Assembly: GCF_025567165.1 (NCBI RefSeq)
Contig: NZ_JAOQKC010000014.1
Location: forward strand, 24,194-88,193
Reading direction: 5' to 3'
DNA: 64,000 nt
Origin: Laedolimicola ammoniilytica
GTDB lineage: Bacteria; Bacillota; Clostridia; Lachnospirales; Lachnospiraceae
The stretch's first letter is position 1, and every line of letters starts with the position of its first letter. Position numbers and translations under genes: made by a program. The notes beneath the pieces were generated by a model that saw nothing but the letters and a program-made list of their open reading frames with translations, did no database searches and was not told the DNA's origin. This document shows positions 58,743 to 64,000 of this stretch, piece after piece.

Positions 58743-59621
58743 ATGATAAAAATAAGCTATTTGCGGGAATTTGTATTATTAGCGGAAACGCTAAATTTCT
58801 CTAAAACAGCAGAAAAAAGTTATATTACACAACCGGCGTTGAGTCGTCATCTGGCGCTCCTGGAAGATGAGATGGGGGCAACGCTTATGGAACGGACGAC
58901 GAGAAAGGTTTCTCTGACACCGGCTGGAAAGACGGTATATGAAGCGTTTCGATATATGCTGGAAATATATAGTCAGACGCAGGAAAAGGCACATGAACTT
59001 TCAGCGCAAAGCAGGGGAAGACTTGTTGTGAATAGTCCGTATTACTGGACGGGTGATTTTACAGAGCCTCTGATTCGTTTATTTCAAGCTCAATATCCAG
59101 AGTGTGAGATTACAATACAGTCATGCCAGCCCATAGATGGTTTTGATGGATTAAAAAAGGGGCTTTGTGATATATTTATTTCAATGGAAATGCCGGAAGT
59201 GTCTCCGATAATGAATAAGATTGCAATTTCCCGGGAGGAAGTAAGAGCCTTTATGCCGGATACGCATTTGTTGTGTAAAAAAGAATGTGTCGATTATACA
59301 GATTTAAATGGACAAAAATATCTTTATTTAAAAGGTTTTGAGTATTGGAAGGATAGAATTCTGCAAGAATTACTGGCGGAGCAAATTTATCCGTCTGCAA
59401 TTATTCCTTGTGATCAGGTTGAGGAGTTGGGAATGAGGTTACAAAGAGAAAATGCAGTTGCACTTTTGCCGTATTGTATTCGTCATATGAATCGTTCCTA
59501 CATTGTGAGCCGTCCTTTGAAAAAACCATTTTGGGTTGAAATGTATGTTTATTACGAACAAAATACGAAAAATCCGGCAGTTTCCGCATTTGTTGATCTG
59601 TTTTGCACAGAAAAAGAGTGA
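58743..59621 (+). CDS. LysR family transcriptional regulator
   Basis: 292-residue regulator. The N-terminal winged helix starts MIKISYLREFVLLAETLNFS and shows KTAEKSYITQPALSRHLALL, with the effector domain from about residue 90. The ATG at 58743 is chosen because the -10 box overlaps an in-frame ATG at 58722. It is divergent from the GcvT/LigM-like gene and almost certainly controls it, using a small-molecule inducer that may be that enzyme's substrate. Codon use is A/T-rich like its partner's. Confidence 0.93.
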   Translation: MIKISYLREFVLLAETLNFSKTAEKSYITQPALSRHLALLEDEMGATLMERTTRKVSLTPAGKTVYEAFRYMLEIYSQTQEKAHELSAQSRGRLVVNSPYYWTGDFTEPLIRLFQAQYPECEITIQSCQPIDGFDGLKKGLCDIFISMEMPEVSPIMNKIAISREEVRAFMPDTHLLCKKECVDYTDLNGQKYLYLKGFEYWKDRILQELLAEQIYPSAIIPCDQVEELGMRLQRENAVALLPYCIRHMNRSYIVSRPLKKPFWVEMYVYYEQNTKNPAVSAFVDLFCTEKE

Positions 59622-59671
59622 ATGTCGGTACAGTTCGCTGGGGGCTGGAATACAGTTTTGTAGAAAGAACA

Positions 59672-59716
59672 AAAAGAGCAACGAGTTTACATAAGATAAC
59701 TCGCTGCTCTTTTTCT
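59672..59716. terminator. Terminator between LysR gene and tRNA-Ser
   Basis: AAGAGCA-A-CGAGTT pairs with ACTCG-CT-GCTCTT, then TTTTC. It ends the LysR transcript on the plus strand and the tRNA-Ser transcript on the minus strand. Confidence 0.85.
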
Positions 59717-59721
59717 TTTAG

Positions 59722-59810
59722 CGGAGGAGGAGGGATTTGAACCCTCGCGCCGGTGCTACCGACCTACTGGTGTTCGAAGCCAGACCCTTCAGCCACTTGG
59801 GTACTCCTCC
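59722..59810 (-). tRNA. tRNA-Ser (anticodon CGA)
   Basis: 89 nucleotides with the long variable arm of serine tRNAs. Acceptor GGAGGAG/CTCCTCC, D arm CCCAAGTGGCTGAAGGG, anticodon CGA in loop TTCGAAC, variable arm GGTCGGTAGCACCGGC, T arm GAGGGTTCAAATCCCTC, discriminator G. The last pair of the anticodon stem is C-A, a mismatch. CCA is not encoded. Confidence 0.93.
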
Positions 59811-59903
59811 ATTGCTGATAACCAGTAAATAATAGTATAATATATTTCTGGGGGATTTTCAAGTGCAGGATTTAAGGTTCGAAGGCAATCTGGCTTCCAT
59901 TTG

Positions 59904-60782
59904 TTATTCGGATTGGGATTCCGCAGTTTTGGTTTGGCGCTTCTCCAGAACCATGCTCCGAAGCGCCAGCGTTCCGCCGTGCTCTATCACATAATCTGCA
60001 TATTTCCGCGCCTCTTCGGGCTGTCCTAATTCATCCAGATAATCAGAAAGCATCCCATAGAACATCATTTGTTCATAGGGCACCCGGGGCTGCGTAGTCT
60101 TGAGCCGTTCCACGGCCTGTTCCCGTCGGCCCTCCAGCCAGTCCAGCCGGGCCCAGAGCGCCGTGCTCCGCTTCAGCAGCCGACCGCCCTGTTCCATAAT
60201 GCTGCGGTAACGCACCGCGTCCTGTTCCTGATAAGCGTAATGGGCCTGGATATTCAGGGAAAGCTGCCGGTAAATCAGAGTGTTCCGCTTGGATTTCCAG
60301 CCGTTTTTCATATAGAGATCCGCCACGCCCACCTGTCCGCAGGCCAGCAGCGCCTCCACATAAAGCTGCTCAAAATACCGCCGCTGCCGTCCGGCCACCT
60401 TGCGGGCTTGCTTCTGATTCCTGTATACATCATAGGGCACATACCGCGTACCCTCGTCCGCGATACAAAGCAGACGCTCAGCGTCACAGTCCATATACAG
60501 AATATTCCGGAGTGCCTTAAAATTTTTCACCCCTGCAGCGCCGCCCCGGATCACAGCCAGCAGCCCGGAAACCAGAATAATCAGATACATCAGCCAGTTT
60601 TTCTCCCAAAACCACCCGTCGACTCGATAAGTAAATCCGGCTGTCGTCACTGTCCGCGAAAACGGCGGTCCCAGCAACACACTCGTAAGCATCATCAGCA
60701 CGATAATTGCCGCAAAGTACAAAGTTAGATTCTGACGCACAGCGCGTTTCACATTTTGATAATAGGTAGTCAGTTCAGTCAT
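59904..60782 (-). CDS. Membrane protein with helical-repeat C-terminus, unknown function
   Basis: 292-residue protein. Two membrane segments lie near residues 20-40 (LTLYFAAIIVLMMLTSVLLG) and 65-85 (LMYLIILVSGLLAVI), flanking a short outside loop. The C-terminal 190 residues are cytoplasmic and helical, with TPR-like stretches (ALLACGQVGVADLYMKNGW, YGMLSDYLDELGQPEEARKY). The ATG at 60782 is preferred; GGGTG precedes it. I know no function. It is the last chromosomal gene before the integrative element. Confidence 0.75.
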   Translation of the reverse strand: MTELTTYYQNVKRAVRQNLTLYFAAIIVLMMLTSVLLGPPFSRTVTTAGFTYRVDGWFWEKNWLMYLIILVSGLLAVIRGGAAGVKNFKALRNILYMDCDAERLLCIADEGTRYVPYDVYRNQKQARKVAGRQRRYFEQLYVEALLACGQVGVADLYMKNGWKSKRNTLIYRQLSLNIQAHYAYQEQDAVRYRSIMEQGGRLLKRSTALWARLDWLEGRREQAVERLKTTQPRVPYEQMMFYGMLSDYLDELGQPEEARKYADYVIEHGGTLALRSMVLEKRQTKTAESQSE

Positions 60783-60900
60783 AATTATCACCCTTTTTCG
60801 AAAGAATATAACTTAATTATAACGCATTTTCAGGAAGAAAATATGATTTTTCTCTTAAAATTAGATATGAATTTTGATTATCTTTTTAGAAGTTCTTATA

Positions 60901-60941
60901 TGCCGGTATAGCCCGTATTTACAGGCTTTTCCGGCATTTTT
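60901..60941 (+). terminator. Hairpin with T run near left edge of the integrative element
   Basis: TGCCGG (60901-60906) pairs with CCGGCA (60931-60936), with inner AGCC/GGCT, followed by TTTTT. It would stop plus-strand transcripts heading towards the integrase. Confidence 0.7.
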
Positions 60942-60996
60942 CGTATCGGAAGAAACTCACATATATTTTTATATCCGCTTAGGTTTTTGCTTTCAA

Positions 60997-61033
60997 AAGT
61001 AGTAAAGAAGTAGTAAAACCTTGATTTACTACT
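60997..61033. repeat. Integrase arm-type binding repeats (DR-2-like)
   Basis: AAGTAGTAAA occurs at 60997-61006 and 61008-61017, an 11-base period; an inverted copy TTTACTACT lies at 61025-61033 and overlaps the integrase stop codons. Tn916 has similar DR-2 sites at its int end. Confidence 0.8.
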
Positions 61034-62225
61034 AAGCTGCTATCCGCAGCATTTCAGCTTTTGCGCTGTCGAAAGTAGCGTGTGCGTAATAGTTCAGCGT
61101 CATAGTAATGTTGGAATGTCCCATAATGTACTGTAATGCTTTCGGGTTCATTCCGGCATTTGCCATGTTGGTACAGAACGTATGACGTAAGGTGTGCGGT
61201 GTCATTACTTTCGGTAGAGCTTCCTCATGGTACTTGTTGTACTTCTTTGCAAGCCCCCTAAACATACCGTCATAATTGGTAGCTGTTTTCGGGTAGCCGT
61301 CCCGGTTGAGGAAAAGGAAGTTGCTGTAACCGTCAATAGTAACAGCTTTTGCACCCCTGCGCCGTTTCAGCACTCGGTTAAATGCTTCATATACTTTTTC
61401 GCTCATTGGAATTTGACGAATACCGCTTTTCGTTTTTGGTGTTTCAATGTAATATCCTGTTTCCGCACTTCTTAAAAGTTGGTGGTCTACATTGATTATC
61501 CTATTCTCAAAGTTAATGTCAGTATCGGTCAGCCCGCAAAGTTCAGAGATACGAAGCCCTGTCCCAAGCAAAATAATAAGCTCATCATAATACTTCTGAT
61601 AAACTTTGTCATTTTGAGCAAAGGACAAAAAACTTTCTTCCTGCGCTGGTGTTAGCGGAACCTTTGGTTCTGTATCATCTTCAATGACAGTGTTTAACTG
61701 GAAGTCAAAAGGATTTTTCCTTATGCAATCGTCCTGTATCGCTGTGTAAAAGGCAGCTTTCAAGGAACGCTTGTCATTACTGATAGTCTTATAGGAAATT
61801 CCTTTTTCTTTCATGCGGATTGCCCATTCTTTCGCGTCGGACAGCTTCACGCTGTCAATCGGGCAGCCCCCAAGTTTATCTTCTTCCAGTAGCTTCATCA
61901 GCCGCTTGCGTCCGTTTTTCGTATTGTACCTTACATTTCCCCGGTGGCGTATCTGCTTTGCATAAAGTTGGCAGACCGTCATTTTCTTGCCTATGGTGTC
62001 TATCCCGTCGTCAAGGTCTTTCTGTATCTCTTTTACCTTTTCTCGTAGGGATATATCCTCACGCTTTCCGGCAGGGGTCTTGTCCGTAGGTACTAACTTC
62101 CACGCATACACAAACTGCGGATTACCAAAGGTATCTATATATTTGTAAGCATATCTTCCGTCTTTTCTCTGGCTCTCTCCCGACCGCAAAACTCGATTTT
62201 TGCTGTCACGTCTTTTCTTTGACAT
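61032..62225 (-). CDS. int: Tyrosine integrase of Tn916/Tn1549 family
   Basis: 397-residue tyrosine recombinase. An N-terminal arm-binding domain (SGESQRKDGRYAYKYIDTFG, 1-70), a core-binding domain (about 85-170, QLYAKQIRHRGNVRYNTKNG) and the catalytic domain follow in order. The active set is visible: Arg in LLGTGLRISELCGL, Lys in TPKTKSG, HTLRHTFCTNMA, and the terminal GHSNITMTLNYYAH with the nucleophile Tyr. It ends in a cluster of stop codons within an arm repeat. The element is therefore expected to excise and integrate. Confidence 0.95.
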   Translation of the reverse strand: MSKKRRDSKNRVLRSGESQRKDGRYAYKYIDTFGNPQFVYAWKLVPTDKTPAGKREDISLREKVKEIQKDLDDGIDTIGKKMTVCQLYAKQIRHRGNVRYNTKNGRKRLMKLLEEDKLGGCPIDSVKLSDAKEWAIRMKEKGISYKTISNDKRSLKAAFYTAIQDDCIRKNPFDFQLNTVIEDDTEPKVPLTPAQEESFLSFAQNDKVYQKYYDELIILLGTGLRISELCGLTDTDINFENRIINVDHQLLRSAETGYYIETPKTKSGIRQIPMSEKVYEAFNRVLKRRRGAKAVTIDGYSNFLFLNRDGYPKTATNYDGMFRGLAKKYNKYHEEALPKVMTPHTLRHTFCTNMANAGMNPKALQYIMGHSNITMTLNYYAHATFDSAKAEMLRIAA

Positions 62226-62305
62226 TTTTCAATGCTCCTTTCCAAGACGGAAAGAGCCTTGATATGCTTATCCCATTATAGCACATTCAAGGCTCAATTT
62301 CACTA

Positions 62306-62509
62306 TCAGATTGTGTCTATGGTATCAATCATTTTTTCAAACTGTTTGCGCTTGATTTGAATACGGTTGCCGTTCATAATAACCCACCCGGCGGCAGGAT
62401 TTTCCTCGGCTAATTTACGCAGCTTGTTTTCTCCGATACGGAAGTATTTAGCTGCTTCATCTATCGTAAGCGTGTATTTTTCCCAAATAGGCACGTCGGC
62501 GTTACTCAT
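62306..62509 (-). CDS. xis: Excisionase of Tn916 family
   Basis: 67-residue winged-helix protein. EKYTLTIDEAAKYFRIGENK then LRKLAEENPAAGWVIMNGNR is the Tn916 Xis/MerR-like pattern. It binds near the element ends and directs the integrase towards excision. It lies 80 bases upstream of int. The ATG has AAAGGGGG in front. Confidence 0.93.
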   Translation of the reverse strand: MSNADVPIWEKYTLTIDEAAKYFRIGENKLRKLAEENPAAGWVIMNGNRIQIKRKQFEKMIDTIDTI

Positions 62510-62918
62510 AGTATCGTCCCCCTTTCAATATTAGGAAAAGTGAATAGTAAAAGGGGCTTTAATCGGACGGCTGTTAGCACAACCTCGCGGGAGTTCCACC
62601 CCTGCCCGTTAAGGCAGCTCTACCCAATGCCTGCGACGCTTTTAACGCTCGGACTATGGCTATAAAGGCTTGTCTACCCTTAGTGCGTGTCGTCGCCCAC
62701 AAGCCGCTACACTTGTTCCCCGGCGTGGTGGTGGTCGCTCGACTTTCTCCAATAGAAGAAAAGCGTCATGGCGCACCTGCCGTATGGCTCAACGCAAAAA
62801 GGACGTATCCGATTTGCCCTATACTGCGTCGCCGTTATCTTGCGTCGCTTTCTTTGTCAAAGAGCAAGTAAGGTCAAGTCAACAGGCAGCGGAAAGGGGG
62901 ACGCTGCTTGTGGTTATC
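62510..62918. other. 409-base non-coding stretch between xis and the Orf8-like gene
   Basis: No protein frame with a ribosome site is visible on either strand. The only clear structure is a small hairpin, CTGCC-CGTTAA-GGCAG at 62602-62617. The minus-strand part before xis contains TTGACTTGACC and TTTGACAAAG but no matching -10. Tn916 carries orf10 in this position; I see no homologue here. Confidence 0.6.
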
Positions 62919-63170
62919 TCAAACCTTGAATGAAAGGACAGCCCGCATAAGACGCGAACGCAAGCGGTCGCGTATATCCTCATCTATGCCCCAATAGATA
63001 TTTCCGCGCTCATCACGCAGCTTTCGCATAGACAGGGACGCTATGTAGCTTTCGTAATGCTGTACGACAATGTTCATAGCTTCCGGGTCGCCCTTAGTAG
63101 CGGCTATGATTACCGGGTAAGGCAACAAGCCGCGTTCGTCCTGTTCTGATTTACTAATCTGTGCAGTCAT
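62919..63170 (-). CDS. Orf8-like helix-turn-helix protein of conjugative transposon
   Basis: 83-residue protein starting MTAQISKSEQDERG. The segment PYPVIIAATKGDPEAMNIVV with QHYESYIASLSM looks like region 2 of a sigma-like HTH_16 domain, as in Tn916 Orf8. RDRLRSRLMRAVLSFKV closes it. It overlaps the upstream sigma gene by 17 bases, so the two are translationally coupled and likely act together as a split sigma factor controlling int and xis expression. Confidence 0.88.
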   Translation of the reverse strand: MTAQISKSEQDERGLLPYPVIIAATKGDPEAMNIVVQHYESYIASLSMRKLRDERGNIYWGIDEDIRDRLRSRLMRAVLSFKV

Positions 63171-63594
63171 AGGCTTTTTCCTCCAAATAGCGTTTTAACA
63201 GCTTCATTGAGCTTGTCCGACGGGACTGTACCGTTGTCCTTGACAGATTACAAAACTTTGCAATCTCGCGTTCGCTCATGTCAAAGAAATAATACAGCAG
63301 TACGGTTTCCCGCTTTTCTTCCGGCAAACTGTGCAGGGCTTCGGCAAGCAGCTTCGCAGTAATTTCTTTGCCGCCGACAACGAAAGACTGTTCTGCTTCA
63401 TCATCTGCAAAATACTCGTCGCAGACGTAGAGCTGTTTTTCTTCCAGTGGCGACAGGTCAGAAAAAGTAACCTCGCGTAATTGTCGCTGCTTTGTGTCCC
63501 TGTGGGCATTCATAGCTTCTCGCTTCAACGCCAGTTTGCAAAAGCCGTTAAAAGCACAACGGATTTGCCATTGGGTACGAATAGGCTCGTTCAT
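63154..63594 (-). CDS. Orf7-like sigma-70 family factor of conjugative transposon
   Basis: 146-residue protein with a sigma region 4 helix-turn-helix at the end: LPEEKRETVLLYYFFDMSER then EIAKFCNLSRTTVQSRRTSS. The first part (QWQIRCAFNGFCKLALKREA) is typical of Tn916 Orf7. GAAAGGAGGTG precedes the ATG. It is the first gene of the Orf7-Orf8 pair that activates the excision module. Confidence 0.92.
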   Translation of the reverse strand: MNEPIRTQWQIRCAFNGFCKLALKREAMNAHRDTKQRQLREVTFSDLSPLEEKQLYVCDEYFADDEAEQSFVVGGKEITAKLLAEALHSLPEEKRETVLLYYFFDMSEREIAKFCNLSRTTVQSRRTSSMKLLKRYLEEKAYDCTD

Positions 63595-63730
63595 GTTCTC
63601 ACCTCCTTTCGCTGCCGCGAAAGCGGTGGAGTTTGAAATGTCCCCTTTCGTAAACCCTCAAACCAACGCACTTCAAAATGGACGTTGGTTTTAGAAATTT
63701 TTTGAAAAAGTTTTTTGATAAAATACAAAA

Positions 63731-63762
63731 TGCGCCCGTCTGCAAATTGCAGACAGGCGCAA
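63731..63762 (-). terminator. Minus-strand terminator upstream of the sigma-like gene
   Basis: TGCGCC-CGTCTGC-AAAT-TGCAGAC-AGGCGCA forms a long stem with one bulge; on the minus strand it is followed by TTTTGTATTTT. It would stop transcription arriving from the cargo side. A second small stem, CCAACG/CGTTGG (63663-63688), lies nearer the sigma-like gene. Confidence 0.8.
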
Positions 63763-63801
63763 AGGAATTATCAAAAGTATATGTATGATTTGTGAGTTCA
63801 T

Positions 63802-63879
63802 CTATGTAGCCAGAATAACCCGTTGGCGGGTAATGGCTTTTTTTGATAACAGTCTATTAGGGCATAGGAAAAAGGACAT
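63802..63879 (-). CDS. 25-residue peptide frame in element leader region
   Basis: On the minus strand an ATG at 63879 follows AAGGAGG at eight bases and encodes 25 residues, basic and ending in a stop at 63802: it starts MSFFLCPNRLLSKK and has AITRQRVILAT. The ribosome site sits between the arms of an imperfect GACATG/CATGTC hairpin. Position before a terminator resembles leader peptides used for attenuation in such elements. I recognise no homologue. From 63880 to the right edge I see no gene. Confidence 0.5.
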   Translation of the reverse strand: MSFFLCPNRLLSKKAITRQRVILAT

Positions 63880-64000
63880 GACGATACCTCCTTGATACCG
63901 CCATGTCTTTATCTAGTAGTAAGCGTCCAATAAGAGGGTGTATCGAAATTTCTGGCTGTTGCATGTAAACTATTGATTAGAGTTTTGGGAGTTGACTCTA

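Larger units (their letters stand above)
60960..64000. mobile_element. Integrase end of a Tn916/Tn1549-like integrative conjugative element (incomplete)
   Basis: From about 60.96 kb to the right edge the gene set is int, xis, an Orf8-like helix-turn-helix protein and an Orf7-like sigma factor, in the order of the Tn916 integrase module. Arm-type repeats for the integrase lie at 60997-61033. GC is lower than in the chromosomal part. The exact junction, the other end and any cargo genes lie outside or are not determinable here. Confidence 0.85.

Noticed and set aside
62656..62933. Plus-strand frames in the xis/Orf8 gap
   Set aside because: No ribosome site, odd composition, no family resemblance.

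Overview
The window looks like chromosome of a spore-forming, gut-type member of the Lachnospiraceae (Clostridia). Reasons: roughly 55% GC in most genes, strong AGGAGG ribosome sites, BofA-like and SleB-type sporulation/germination genes, a Clostridia-style Tad/Flp pilus cluster with DUF5702- and FHA-type members, a long Bacillus/Clostridium-type SRP RNA, a THF riboswitch, and glycyl-radical and PTS systems typical of anaerobic fermenters. No rRNA and no CRISPR array was seen.

Layout. 0-7.7 kb: a sugar ABC importer (ATPase cut by the window edge, two permeases), an aldose 1-epimerase, a GH4 phospho-glycosidase, a ROK kinase and a Cof-type HAD phosphatase, all on the plus strand and probably one operon. 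7.7-14.9 kb: a DeoR regulator divergent from a glycyl-radical-enzyme (GRE) activase; converging on it is a minus-strand operon of GRE eliminase, PfkB sugar kinase and 6-phosphogluconate dehydrogenase, with an AraC remnant upstream. 14.9-15.7 kb: DUF2508 (YaaL-like) and BofA-like genes back to back around a highly palindromic element. 15.7-24.7 kb: a Tad pilus operon (CpaE-like, CpaF with an apparent frameshift, TadB, TadC, Flp pilin, DUF5702, two TadE-like pseudopilins, prepilin peptidase, FHA protein).

25-30.8 kb: a mannose-family PTS with DgaE and DgaF homologues (D-glucosaminate catabolism), divergent from an RpiR regulator, with palindromic operators between them. 30.8-34.2 kb: housekeeping genes tatD, ksgA, a DUF6128-type protein and tRNA deaminase. 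34.3-34.8 kb: SRP RNA. 34.8-37.8 kb: csoR and copA, the latter carrying a second HMA domain behind an internal ribosome site. 38-48.2 kb: TSCPD protein, two GNAT acetyltransferases, a B12-binding-type radical SAM protein, exonuclease, VanW protein, AIR-synthase-like protein, Lrp regulator, aminotransferase, TrmL and a SleB-type hydrolase. 48.3-52.5 kb: a polar amino acid ABC importer and a class II glutamine amidotransferase. 52.6-54 kb: tRNA-Phe, tRNA-Gly and a lactate dehydrogenase. 54.2-57.2 kb: a THF-riboswitch-controlled folate operon (folE, HD protein, folP, folB-folK fusion). 57.3-59.6 kb: a GcvT/LigM-like protein divergent from a LysR regulator. 59.7-60.8 kb: tRNA-Ser(CGA) and a membrane protein. 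From about 61 kb to the right edge: the integrase end of a Tn916/Tn1549-like integrative conjugative element.

Themes. Several loci fit carbohydrate scavenging by an anaerobe: import then ROK phosphorylation then GH4 cleavage, GRE plus sugar-acid-type kinase, and the glucosaminate PTS, which also supplies a KDPG aldolase. The best candidates for something undescribed are the GRE/PfkB/Gnd cluster (substrate unknown), the HD protein inside the folate operon (a possible dihydroneopterin phosphate phosphatase), and the folate-enzyme-like GcvT/LysR pair. All functional names come from reading motifs and context; no database search was run.
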